A stretch of 64,000 nt of DNA from Psococerastis gibbosa (taxonomy: Eukaryota; Arthropoda; Insecta; Psocodea; Psocidae). The position numbers and the translations under genes were made by a program. Location of the stretch: assembly GCA_963971405.1 (NCBI GenBank), contig OZ020487.1, positions 40,025,039 through 40,089,038 on the forward strand, written 5' to 3'. The notes under the pieces are model-generated. The model had not been told where the DNA came from. It was given only the letters and a program-made list of their open reading frames with translations, and made no database searches. Shown piece after piece: positions 10,086 through 20,196 of the stretch (its first letter is position 1; each line of letters starts with the position of its first letter).

Positions 10086-10807
10086 TGGTGGTCATAATAG
10101 CTCTTTTTTCGTTTATTTAAGAACGACAGGGGCTACTGTATAAGTAGGTAGGCAAAGTAAGTGCATATACTCACCCACTTGACTAAAATTTAGGTCTTTA
10201 TTGTCTTGAAGGTGCAAATTAGAGTAGGCAGACAGGTATAATATTTACAGTGTTATTTAGGATACTGGTGACAGAACATTAATTTTGAATCCTCCCCTGA
10301 GAATAGGAGGTAATGTACTATTTGCATAGGCACCCACACCCTCTGCCCCCCCCCCCCCGACTCCGTGATGTTTGCTCGGTTCCATGGGCACCTTGCTTCA
10401 TCAGCTGTTGTTTACCCCCATTCTTTGTGCTTCGTTATTTCTGCTGTTTCTCCATGTACAATTTGACTGATTCTCCATAATTTTATCTCTTTCAAATGAA
10501 AATTTCTTCTATAAACAATGTCTGCTCCTCTCCATTTAAATCTTTAAAATGCAAGGACACCTCTATAAATAGAGTATAAATTTATACTGTAAGTGTAGTA
10601 CATATTGGAAGTAGGCTATATACCTATATTCTCTTGTTGTCTTATTTTATCAAAATGTTTTCACTAAGCCATATAAAATGAAGAATCCTGCCTTACCTTG
10701 TCACATATATACAGTACGGTATCTGCACCACTTTTTCTATACTAACGCTTATAGAGCGATCTCTTACTTTTTTTTTTCAATTCATTGTAAGTTTGTTTGT
10801 TTGTTTT
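10086..10807. other. No gene seen; C tract
   Basis: Contains a 10-bp C run at about 10348-10358. No supported gene. Confidence 0.3.
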
Positions 10808-11090
10808 CCAACGCCTACTTTCAGCATTTCTGCTTTAAGCAACCCTGTCAGCCTGCTGGCGGGAGTGATTCTGTTTCTTAATTTGAGGCCCCCTCCTCAG
10901 GGAAAAGATGAGTTGACTACCAGGGTGGAGCTTCTGGTTATAGTGGATTCTGAACCACTGGGGGAACATGTAGCAAAGTCATACGATTAATTCGAAGGTG
11001 GCTCGACACGCACTTGGACTGACCGACAGCCTCAGCGCGTTATCATGTCTACCGTGTTCCCTGCCAACGCTGCGTACACTATCAAGTTTG
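10808..11090 (-). repeat. SINE-like retroelement S3, copy on minus strand
   Basis: Matches the S3 family: CAGCATTTCTGCTTTAAGCA (3' part) through GTGGATTCTGAACCACTGGG to GCCAACGCTG and CACACTA-like 5' blocks. Other copies: 17972 (+), 18695 (+), 23523 (+), 50987 (+). The 17972 copy has a 14-bp TSD and an (AAC)n tail, so the family moves by target-primed reverse transcription. Confidence 0.75.
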
Positions 11091-11676
11091 TTACAGACTT
11101 GGACACGCTCTGGATTCAACTTGTTATGGCCGTTGGCAATTGAAAGTGGAAGGGGAATAAACCTGATTACACCAATCCGTACAAAGTGCTGGTTTAGGGT
11201 TCTGAAGTAAGCATACTGTATATCGCATGAAACACTGCACAAGAATTTAGACTGCATGAAAGCTTTTAAAATTGAAAACCTATTAGTGTGAGTTTATGTC
11301 TAAAATAGGACACGTTCATCCTCTCACGTCAGCAGCGCGCTTAAAACTACTATAACTCATGGTGTTACGAAACTCAAATACTACGGCAGCGGTTTTTAAA
11401 GCTCTTTGAAACTCAAAGTGGCACTAGAAGAAGGAGGGTACGTGGGTTGGCTGGTAAGTGCTCGGCCCTCTCGAATTCTCCCGCCAGTCTCTCCGACACG
11501 AGTAGGTATTCCCTCTCTTTTTCTCCCTTTAGTGTGACTTGAAAATTCAGCAATTCTATAAAGTGATCCGCAATGGCGCGTTATTTTTCACTTTAACGGA
11601 TTGTAAATCAGTCAAAGGATCAAAACATTCTTCTGGCAAATAATTGAAAGCGCGCCGCTTGGGAAAACGATTTTAA
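11091..11676. other. No gene seen
   Basis: Moderately GC-richer around 11400-11500, but no open frame with splice signals that I can defend. Confidence 0.3.
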
Positions 11677-12063
11677 GAGTGTACTGCCCGTAGGAAATTG
11701 GCAGCCCAAAATGTAATACTTATTATACTATTATTTTTTTAATTAGCTGAGCAAATTATTAAAAATTTGGCTCATTTAAGTTGTAGAAGACTACTTCATG
11801 CGTCATATAATAAGGTATTTTTAATTTTAGAAATTGTAGTTTTTTCATAAACACGATAATAATTTATAAACAATCACTTTAGTAAAATCGTGTTAATGAA
11901 AAAACTTACAATTTTGAAAGTTAAAAATACCTTATTATATGATGCATGAAGTAGTCTTCTACAACTTAAATGAGCCAAATCTTTAATAACTAGCTTAGTT
12001 AATTAAATAAAAAATAAAAAGTACTAAATTTTGGGCTGCCAATTTCCTACTGGCTGTACACTC
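11677..12063. mobile_element. 387-bp fold-back element flanked by TTAA
   Basis: Nearly the whole element is one long inverted repeat with arms of ~170-190 bp and a short central loop near 11860-11890. Both arms carry AGGAAATTGGCAGCCCAAA and TAGAAGACTACTTCATG. The outer edges are GAGTGTAC... and ...GTACACTC, with TTAA immediately outside each (11673-11676 and 12064-12067). TTAA is the piggyBac target, but the end does not start with CCY, so assignment is open. Arm identity is high, with small differences showing independent drift. Confidence 0.8.
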
Positions 12064-12094
12064 TTAAGTAGCCCATAGTAATGCAATTGTTTTG

Positions 12095-12260
12095 AAGGAC
12101 TTTTTGTGAACCTACCTAAGGACATAAGTTTCTTGTACCATGCCAACGACTCCATGGATTTCGGACATTATTGGTATTACTTCCATATGAAGTTTTGTAC
12201 GTTCCCGATGTCACCCACACCGGCTACAACCGATGTACAAGTTGAGAAAAGCTTACTATT
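12095..12260 (+). repeat. Dispersed repeat R4
   Basis: Shares CCATGGATTTCGGACATTAT and flanking blocks with 42400-42545 (opposite strand). It contains a 61-codon open frame, but the presence of the same DNA elsewhere as a repeat argues against a host exon. Confidence 0.55.
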
Positions 12261-12849
12261 GACGCAATGGAACATGCGAAAGCATGACTAACCAATTACT
12301 GATGCGAGATGTCTATTTAGCCTATGATATTATAATGTAGCCTAATATTTGAATTATCCCAACATTTTATGACCAAATATTGATTATTTGCAATTAACTG
12401 ATTTACCCAGAAAAATTCTAATAGAAGCACACACTGGCCCAAATCTTAAAGACAGCATCAAAGAGCATTCAGCTGTTTGTAAACTGGAGTGGGGGAGGCC
12501 TCTGATAATAATTATCACATTCTGTGATTAACAGTCGGACAACCACACACATTATTTGTAGTAATAGGGCAGTTAATTCTCGATTCTCAATAGGTATCTT
12601 CAGAAAAAACTAAATGGTATACCTGTACAAGCTATGAAGTACAGAATATAAAGAGTGTGGAGTAGTGTACTTGAGTGGAATAGACGCAAACCGGGCGAAG
12701 TCTATTTCGGTTAATTTTTTAGGAGAGCCAAAAAACTGTAGCTAAATGCCCTGTGATTACATCTAAACCCAATATTTGAACTAGTAGAACTAGCTGAGCT
12801 GTGCCCAAATTAGCTTCTGATAATAAATTCAATGGGTAGATTTCAATCA
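12261..12849. other. No gene seen
   Basis: AT-rich. Nothing supported. Confidence 0.3.
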
Positions 12850-13247
12850 GGCGCGGTTTCCACCGACCGGCTAGGGCTAAATACAAATACGGTGACGTGG
12901 TAGCAGACATTCAAGACTTAGGCGGGGTTTCCACCGACCTCGCATTGCAGAATGCAATTGACATTGACGGAAATTAGAATTTTTCTTTTTATAGAAATCT
13001 ATTAAAATATTTGTACTTAACATATCCCATGACGCCATTTTTTAGTTTTAGTTTGTTTGTTTGTGATTTTACTGTGTGATCATTGATCAATTTTAACTAT
13101 GGCATAGAGGAAAACAAAAATTTCCGTCAATGTCATTTGCATTCCGCAATGCGAGGTCGGTGGAAACCCCGCCTAAGTCTTAAATGTCTGCTACCACGTC
13201 ACCAGCATATTTGTACTTAGCCCTAGCCGGTCGGTGGAAACCCCGCC
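12850..13247 (-). mobile_element. PIF/Harbinger-like MITE, family A, copy 2 (reverse)
   Basis: 398-bp copy of family A with the MADF-like fragment on the minus strand (about 13036-12990). The ends read GGCGCGGTTTCC and GGAAACCCCGCC. Flanks are TCA and TAA, so the TSD is eroded or mutated. Confidence 0.85.
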
Positions 13248-13646
13248 TAAGACAAACATCGCTGCTAAAAACCCAATTTCAGAAATTTGAGGACTTGGTC
13301 CGGTTTTTCTATACCACCACTTTGTCTGGGCTATGACGGTTCAAAGTATAGATGGCTATATAAATTAACAGTCTGTTTGATAGATGGAAGATAGAAAAGC
13401 ATCAAGATCTAAATGGGAGTTTACGCAAAGTTAATTACGGCTAAGTCATCGTCTTGCAAATTGCCGCAAGATAATTAAAGCTACAGCGTTTTATGATCCT
13501 TGCGTCAATTCTTGAAATACGAAACCTACCACATAACTTAAGCCTGACCCGGCCTTGGAAATTTTGCCAGAAGGATTTTACCACTAACAAACAAGTAAAA
13601 ACGTAAGACCCCTACGCCATAATCATAATATGGTGGCGTATATTAT
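13248..13646. other. No gene seen
   Basis: No repeat or coding signal recognised. Confidence 0.3.
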
Positions 13647-14485
13647 TGCTTTCCAATTTATACGTAGTATAAGGAAAGCTTTGTGATGGTCGAAATTTCC
13701 GATTCCGAGATTTCAACGGATTTACACGTTTTGACGTCCCAGGAACCCAAAAAAAGTGGTTTTTACGATATATCTGTCTGTCGCTCTGTCTGTCTGTCTG
13801 CTGATCTGTCTGTGCGTCGATTTCCAGGCAAACTACTCGGTCGATTTTGATGAAATTTTGCATATAGGTTTTAAAAAATCATACCTCGGTACCATTTTTT
13901 TTATTTGGGGCTAACTTAATTTGGGGGGTTTATTCTCAGAAAACTCCAAAAAAACGTCAAAAAAATCATTTCCCAAAAACGGCTCCGACGATTTCTTTTA
14001 AATTCACATACATACTGTATATTGTAGTTGTTATTAATGTTGATAAAATGCGGGGGGTCGCTTGCCCCTTGATAGTTTGCTTCTGGGGATAAAAAAATAA
14101 AAATAACTAAATTTTCATGAAAAATTACTAAAAAATAATTTTTCTGTAAAACCTTTCTATCGATTATTTCTACTTTCAGGTATGTTTTAGGTGTTAAATT
14201 GAGTAACGAAACCGGACAGGTTGCTTTCCAAGAAAAGCATTGTTTTTTTTTTTTTTTTTTAATGATTCACGCTCAAATGCATTGCGTGCCCTGCCAGTAT
14301 TGCTGTGTGGTAATGTGTTGGTCTAGAATTTACCTCACCTCCAGTGACGTCAGGTGGACAACCCTCCCCCCGAGATATCGGAAATGTAACAATAGGCAAA
14401 TTATTTACCATGAAATTACTCATTTTCTCTATCTACTAATTTTGATAAATTGGAAAGCATGTTCGAGTAAACTCGGACCGGTTCT
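13647..14485 (+). mobile_element. Element Q, near full-length copy
   Basis: About 840 bp running from TTGCTTTCCAATTTATACG to AACTCGGACCGGTTCTT. Order of blocks: end, short CTGT run (about 13778-13812), GATTTTGATGAAATTTTGCA, a CCCCAAATTAAG-type block, GGGGTCGCTTGCCCCTTGAT hairpin, CCGGACAGGTTGCTTTCC, then the right end. It has no coding capacity. Confidence 0.8.
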
Positions 14486-14560
14486 TTACTATAACATAAT
14501 GTAAAATTACCGGCTGCATCTCAAACGCGTCCTTAATTAAATCAATAATACTATAATAGT

Positions 14561-14735
14561 GGAGTTAGGGCTATAAATCTTGCTGTTACAATCAACTAGG
14601 AAGGCTTGGGACCGACTGCTTTACATGCCCTCCGAAGCAAGAACCAAGAAATTTAGTAAGTGTGGGCCTCAAGCCAACAACCTTTCGGGTGAAAGTCAGA
14701 GTCCGTAGAATTCGTATCACTACTCCAGATGTCCT
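14561..14735 (-). repeat. SINE-1 copy within a tandem duplication
   Basis: The minus strand contains the box-B region in degenerate form (motif CAACAACCTTTCGGGTGAAA on plus) plus the GGAGTTAGGGCTATAAA and TACATGCCCTCCGAAGCA blocks. Part of the SINE is included in the 238-bp duplication unit. Confidence 0.7.
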
Positions 14736-15078
14736 GAGTGACTGAGATTGATTTACTAAATTGTCTTCGTCTTTACCTACTGCAACTATGGCTATGTCGT
14801 CCGCATATCCCTCAAGTTCAATACCCTCTGAAAGTTTCAACTAACCTAACCGACTGCTTTACATGCCCTCCGAAGCATGAACCAAGAAATTTAGTAAGTG
14901 TGGGACTCAAGCCAACAACCTTTCGGGTGAAAGTCAGAGTCCGTAGAATTCGTATCACTACTCCAGATGTCCTGAGTGACTGAGATTGATTTTCTAAATC
15001 GTCTTCGTCTTTACCTGCTGCAACTATGACTATATCGTCCGCATATCCCTCAAGTTCAATACCTTCTGAAAGTTTCAA
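14613..15078. repeat. 238-bp tandem duplication (SINE part plus YADD motif)
   Basis: 14613-14840 and 14851-15078 are near-identical and offset by exactly 238 bp. The unit joins a SINE-1 fragment to the reverse transcriptase YADD segment, so the RT catalytic box occurs twice (14796-14807 and 15034-15045). The first copy is attached to CTAACCTAAC, which bridges the two units. Confidence 0.9.
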
Positions 15079-15600
15079 ACGAAACAGCTCATCATAGAGG
15101 ATCGATAGCTTTGGATTTAGAACGGATCCTTGAGGGATTCCTACCGGCTTACTATGATTATTTTCAATCTTAAACTGGGATTAAAAATTTAAACAAGACA
15201 CTATTTAATTAGAATGAAGTGCTGCTGTTCCAAATTGTTTTGTTTACATTTTAAACCCCAAGAATAAGTTAATACTAAATGGCATATCAGGCCCGCAGCC
15301 GTCACCTCTATTTGAATTAGTAAGCCCTCCGCTTCCGCTCTTACTACTAGTTTTTCATGACGTCTTCTTGTATCAACCATAACAGGTAGGCTAACACTTA
15401 TTCCGATCTCCCGAAGTTCTGCTGAAATATGGAACCTGGATGCAATGTTGAAAGCATTTCTGATATTAAGGGTGACCACAGCCGGGATTTTGCGTGTGTA
15501 CCTGGTGTCAGCTGCTGCATTATCGCCAGCTCTCATTACTCCTTCGATAGTGGCAATTGTCGATTTACCCATTTTAAACCCATATTAGTTTTTCAATCAT
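14736..15600 (-). pseudogene. Broken non-LTR reverse transcriptase (palm domain)
   Basis: Read on the minus strand from about 15600. First comes YGFKMGKSTIATIEGVMRAG (RT-1 type block, after a stop), then VVTLNIRNAFNIASRFHI (palm, where an active RT has DVxNAFN). After the MITE at 15183-15297 the frame resumes with PVGIPQGSVLNPKLSILYDE and the catalytic box GYADDIVIVA, followed by the duplicated downstream part. The blocks and spacing fit a Jockey/R1-type RT. The first catalytic Asp position reads as Asn-Ile-Arg rather than Asp-Val-Lys. Stops, a MITE and a tandem duplication make it non-functional. Endonuclease and C-terminal parts are absent. Confidence 0.85.
15183..15297 (-). mobile_element. 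MITE family B inserted in the RT pseudogene
   Basis: The palindromic core (TAATCTTAAAC..., GTAAACAAAACAATTTGGAA) separates two parts of the RT palm that are adjacent in intact enzymes (VTAAG and PVGIPQGSV). Other copies at 22215, 31566, 46079, 54138 and 58184. Confidence 0.75.
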
Positions 15601-15932
15601 TCAAGGCACGTGAAACAAGATCGTAGTTCTAAATGTGAACATAGTAGTAAGGAAAGTCGGAAAATGCTGTGATGGAGTTGGCATGGTTCATCTTGAGTCG
15701 CACGATGAAAAGGGAAAGACCTAAACAAGACGAAGCAGCAGCAGTAGAAAAAGACTCAAATATCCTGAAGTAATGCTGAAGAGCGGTTCCAAGGTATGTT
15801 GCAGGAGGAAAATTTGAAGTGGCCATTTAATAGTAACTAAACGCAGGTTACCTTGGGTTTCTTTTTATTTCATTCAGGCATCTAAATAATTAGCATATTT
15901 AAGCTACCTTATTTGCAAACCTTGTTACTGTA
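15601..15932. other. No gene seen
   Basis: A 65-codon minus frame exists at 15629-15826, but no motif is recognised. It could be upstream LINE sequence. Confidence 0.3.
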
Positions 15933-16190
15933 TGAAGAACCAGTAGAATCCGGGCTGATGGGCCGTGGTCGAATTGAAAGTGAACTTCCAAACGTTTCGT
16001 CAACATCTGCGGTCGACATCTTCAGTGGCGCTGCGTAGACTTCGAACGTTGTACCTCGGTGGCCCCGTAGCGAGTGACTGGGTAGGGGGCTGCGCACTGA
16101 CCATTATACCTGGACGCTGTTGTTGTGTTGAGAGCGAACGCACTTTCAATTCGACCACGGCCCATCAGCCCGGATTCTACTGGTTCTTCA
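15933..16190. mobile_element. Perfect 50-bp inverted repeats around a Penelope-like ribozyme region
   Basis: 15933-15982 and 16141-16190 are exact reverse complements over 50 bp, with a 158-bp spacer. Sequence identity stops abruptly at both outer edges. The spacer contains a hammerhead-ribozyme motif on the minus strand. Hammerhead motifs in the pseudo-LTRs of Penelope-like elements are established, and I infer that this is a Penelope-like terminal segment or a derivative. No RT or GIY-YIG frame adjoins it. Confidence 0.6.
15984..16030 (-). ncRNA. Hammerhead ribozyme motif (Penelope-like type)
   Basis: Minus strand, 5' to 3': stem I strand CCA, core CUGAAGA (16019-16025), stem II GUCGAC (16012-16017), loop CGCAGAU, stem II return GUUGAC (15999-16004), then GAAA (15995-15998). 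A two-base-pair stem III AC/GU with no loop follows, then U17 as cleavage nucleotide, then UGG pairing with CCA. All conserved core positions are present. One departure: an extra U sits between A9 and stem II, which could weaken activity. The very short stem III is characteristic of hammerheads in Penelope-like elements and retrozymes. Activity cannot be judged by reading. Confidence 0.65.
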
Positions 16191-17732
16191 TTTGACTCCG
16201 GCCGTGAAAGCCTTTGCAGTTACCCTGTTACTGTATATGACAGTAAATGAAATAAGTCTTCTTACTAGGCTCGTTGGAATTTCCAAAACCTGTAAATAAT
16301 TGTACGCTTTTAACGAATGAACACGTCCAAAAATAGCCTCATACAAGCCTAACTCGATAAACTTCTTTACTGAGTAAATTATATTTCCCAACCTTGAATA
16401 CATTTGCTGATTGCTGTAGGCCTGCAGGATTATAAGGAAGCAGGTTCACCATGAGAGTTTGCTGAGGAAATACCACAAACCACTGAAATAACACGTATTC
16501 CATTAGCGGCCGCCTTTATAAGCATTTAAACATGTACCAAAGTAAACTAAGCTACATTCGATATTAATTTATATTTTAAGCTGAACTTCCTTCACATTTT
16601 GCTCACTGCTCACGTGCCACTATTTTAAATTGTGTTAGTTCATTTAATTAATTTGGTTAATTTCAGCAGTAGAACTGAAGTACCAGGAGACCGAGCATAA
16701 AACTCGGCTGGTATAGTGAAAATAATTCATCTAGACTATAAATGAAATTGCTGTTTCCTCAAGGAAGTTATTTTTCGTAACTACTTTAGGCATGCCCTCT
16801 GATTTCCATATTTTCCTTCTTAATTGGGGTAAAAATTGACTGAAGTGTTAGGGGAAGTTAAAAATGATATCTTCAGTGTTTAAAGAGTACATATTATAGG
16901 ATAAAGAGAAATTAGAAAACATGACTATAGTGATGGTAGTGATGCTATAAGGTGTGTACCTACTGCTCGTTGTATCGCAAGATGGACACTGGGTGTATTT
17001 AAAAGTGTAAATGTTGATGGGAAAAATTATACTATTAATGATTGGTAATTCACGATGCAGCATTTTCTTTAAAAATTTCTGATGATCATTATGGTTATTT
17101 AAATTTTCAGGACGATGTTCAATGCTGATTAAGTTGTGTTAATTGTGGAATAAACTGAAGAATGGAACAAGTGAGTCCGATGTAAGCCGGTGGTTGTAGA
17201 CCGTTGGATTCAGTCCGTTGGATTCAGTCCGTTGGATTCAATCCAATGCCGGTGGATGTACCTGCATCCGGACTTAAGTCCACAAAATGTGTCGAGTTAC
17301 AAATCACTAATGTAGACATATATACGAATAAAGAAATTTCACATACTGTACATAAGAAAAGCACCCATTTGTTACGTATACATTTTTAACGAGAATTTTC
17401 TTTTACTTTTTTTCTACTTTTTTCTAGCATAATGCAGAATACTCGTTGAAAACACCACCGCATGTCTAGTGGCAAACTGTAAAACTCCTAGCAATAGATC
17501 TGTACAAATTTTGTTTTGAAGAAGCATTGTAATTTAAAGTTCTTGATGGACACTTCACCGCAAATTGGAAAAAGTTTTTATCGTATACTTCAACTTCCCC
17601 TCGAACCCTTCAAACCATAAATGAATCAAAAGTTCCGGGTTACATTAGTGGATATTGATAAAGTTTAGAAAGTAAGGTAGGCCGGAGCTATTTTGTTATT
17701 TAAAGACCGGCAGGAATAGGAGCGGTATAGAC
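16191..17732. other. No gene seen; small tandem repeat at 17201-17244
   Basis: Mostly AT-rich. At 17201-17244 a 14-bp unit (CAGTCCGTTGGATT) occurs about three times. No exon signal I can defend. Confidence 0.35.
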
Positions 17733-18356
17733 CAGGGGTTCCCAAACTTTTTTGTCCTTATATGATTTTCCGTGGACCCCTATGGCTTTGATAGGAAAGT
17801 CGTTAAATTCTAGGACCAAAATCAAGTAGCTTGTGCCCCTACAATTATGTGCTAATATTTGATTAATTGCTTAGGACTGGTATCGGTCGGATTTTATAGT
17901 TCAGCGCCAAGACTTTACCTGTATTTTATTTCAAATTTCCAACAACTCATCTGTTTCATTTTCTTATTTCTTCTGCCACCGGCCTTACCATGTTGAGCCC
18001 ATTAAAACAGAGCATGTTTCAAACTGCGGTAAACTTGGAAGTGTGCACAGCGTTGGCAGGGGAACATGGTGGGACATGATAACGCGCTTAGGCAGTCTAG
18101 GTGCGTCTCGAGTCCTGGTCACCTCCGATTAAATCGTGTGGCTTTACTATGTTCCCCAAGTGGTACGGAATCCACTGTAACCAGGAGGTCCACCCTGGCA
18201 CTCAACTCCCCTTTCCCCGAGGTGAAAGAGTTTGCCCTTTGGCTGCCTGACAAGGTTGCTTAAAGCAGAAATGCTGAAAGCAGGCGTTAGAAACAACAAC
18301 AACAACATTTTCTTATTTCTTACTTTGGCCCGTGGACCACAGGTTGGGAACCCCTG
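17733..18356. mobile_element. hAT-type MITE with perfect 8-bp TSD, interrupted
   Basis: The ends are CAGGGGTTCCCAAACTTTT and GGTTGGGAACCCCTG, a typical hAT terminal inverted repeat. GTATAGAC is duplicated exactly at 17725-17732 and 18357-18364. Without the internal SINE-like insert the element is ~275 bp. Related copies at 47764-48055 and about 55795-55945. No transposase. Confidence 0.92.
17972..18306 (+). repeat. SINE-like element S3 with 14-bp TSD and (AAC)n tail
   Basis: A 335-bp insert between two copies of ATTTTCTTATTTCT (17958-17971 and 18307-18320). It ends in (CAA)n, and the uninterrupted site is visible in the paralogous hAT copy near 47980-48005. A TSD of this length and a simple-repeat tail indicate LINE-mediated retrotransposition. 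No clear tRNA boxes and no coding frame; a 5'-truncated LINE is the alternative. Confidence 0.85.
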
Positions 18357-18694
18357 GTATAGACATCACCATGGGACATTCCTTTTCTTCAATTTAATGG
18401 AGCGACAGACGTATATGAAAACCTTCCGTCTCGAGCATTCCCTAGTGTTTGAAATTCCTATTGAATAGGTTTAGTACTGCCGCATTTTACTCTTCTAGCC
18501 TCATTATTTTTAAATATATAGTCTAGCAATGAACCCATTAATAATTAAAGGGATGACGGTGATTTTTTTGTTTGTTTTAAAAAATGTCTGTTGTTTCATT
18601 GTGAAACAAAATTTTCCTTAGCATTATTGTATTATGCTTTCTTTTTTAGTTTAATCAATGTAAAGAACAAAACTTATATTTATTAACATTCTTC
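18357..18694. other. No gene seen
   Basis: AT-rich, nothing recognised. Confidence 0.3.
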
Positions 18695-18920
18695 AGCCGG
18701 CCGCCTTACCAAGTTGAATCCAGCGGACCAGAGCAGGTTCAAAGATGCAGATAACTTGGTAGTGTGCACAGTGCTGGTAGGGAAACATGGTAGGACTTGT
18801 CCTGGTCACCTCCGAACTAATCGTGTGACTTCACTGTGTTTCCCAAGTGGTTCGGAATCCACTATAATCAGGAGGTCCGCTGTCTTATGGGCCCACACCG
18901 TGGCCTAGGACTGTGTCCAA
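18695..18920 (+). repeat. SINE-like S3, 5' part
   Basis: Carries GAATCCAGCGGACCAGAGCA, AACTTGGTAGTGTGCACAG and GGAATCCACTATAATCAGGA, the first two thirds of S3. The 3' end diverges (GGGCCCACACCGTGG), like the copy at 50987. Confidence 0.7.
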
Positions 18921-19232
18921 CCATACTACTATTAACATTCCTCTAAATTATACATCCCTTTCGGCCCTGGCCGATCAGGTGTAGGGAGATTCCGCAGACC
19001 TTGCGTTTCCTCTACGCTACCTACGCTATGTATGTAATAAAAATTAAAAATACTTCATTCTTTTCCCGACCACAACATTAACACAAAAAACACTCTTGTG
19101 TTCCAAAGTTCGTACTACAATGCCGACTATGAACTTTCACTTTGAATGGACGCCATATTCAAATGGTTGAATTGTTGTAAAAAGGTGGTGATCACCATTA
19201 TTGTAGATAATAATACGGGCTTTTAGTCAGAT
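18921..19232. other. Repeat R1 fragment, otherwise no gene
   Basis: 18958-19000 matches R1 (GGCCGATCAGGTGTAGGGAG). The remainder is unremarkable. Confidence 0.4.
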
Positions 19233-19600
19233 TTTAATTCATTCCTCTGCGACCAATATTAACTGAGATATGCATTATATAAGATTTTAATGGGCCGCCA
19301 TCTTGTAACTAAATGGTGGATCTAGCTGGTTAACGAATGCGATTAAGACATTTGTATGGTTAATTTTTCTGTCAAGTTTCATCAAAATCAGATAATATTT
19401 ACGGAAGTTAGAGTGTTTCCTAAAATCGATATGCATACATAGGTACATATATACAGTATATACCTATATATCACATTTTGAATGGAGGGTGGTTTTAGGC
19501 TGAGGGGGTCATGAAATGAAAAGTTGCGAAGAAATTTTCCTGAAGTCGAAAATTGGCCGCCGTCTCAATAGGTAGATGAAACTCCCTAAAAACTGCTGAA
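19233..19600 (+). repeat. Dispersed repeat R2, second copy
   Basis: Parallel to 7133-7500 over ~350 bp, including GGGCCGCCATCTTG, AGTTTCATCAAAATCAG and TTTTAGGCTGAGGGGGTCAT. Confidence 0.65.
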
Positions 19601-20039
19601 AAAATATAGTCGGCTGGCATGGAAACTAATGCCCCAAGTTTTAAAAGAGTTATTAAGTAGGTTGTATGCGACATAAATTTGTATGATAATGCAGCACGTC
19701 AAAAAACCAGCGTCAAAGGAAAAGTCTGTTCCCACAGCACTTTTCAGAAATTACAGCATCAATTAATTAAAACTTTGGTTTCGTGAAAGCTGCGGGAGAA
19801 CTTGAGGTTAAATAGCTTTTCAAGATCAATAAAACCGCCGGAAAGAAAGGTATTATTAATTTGAAATGTTCGAGAAAAGGCTTCTGTTTCGTTTTCTAGA
19901 TAGATCTGAATTTATTAGACCCGGTCTCACAATCACTTGAAAAGTCTCGGTAAGGAAGCATACCCGCCTACCGATGTGTACGGTGGTTCCGTGCAGTATT
20001 CCTTACTGAAACTTTTCAAGCTACGGTGGGACCCACCCT
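19601..20039. other. No gene seen
   Basis: No repeat or exon recognised. Confidence 0.3.
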
Positions 20040-20196
20040 TACTATATGAATGAATGAATGTGTATTAAATATAGAAACAATTTAAACACAATAATTGTAA
20101 AGCCCCACAAGAAGACCTATAACAATCTACCCTACCCTATAACTATAACTATAACGATAACGATAACTATAACTATAACTATAATACCAATTGGGA
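20040..20196 (-). repeat. LINE-like 3' tail and (TATAAC)n microsatellite
   Basis: 20040-20125 matches 900-1040 in reverse, including the CATT-type tail at its edge. 20137-20185 is a run of CTATAA units with CGATAA variants. Confidence 0.6.

Noticed and set aside
12106-12291. 61-codon plus frame as an exon
   Set aside because: The same DNA occurs as dispersed repeat R4 at 42400-42545.
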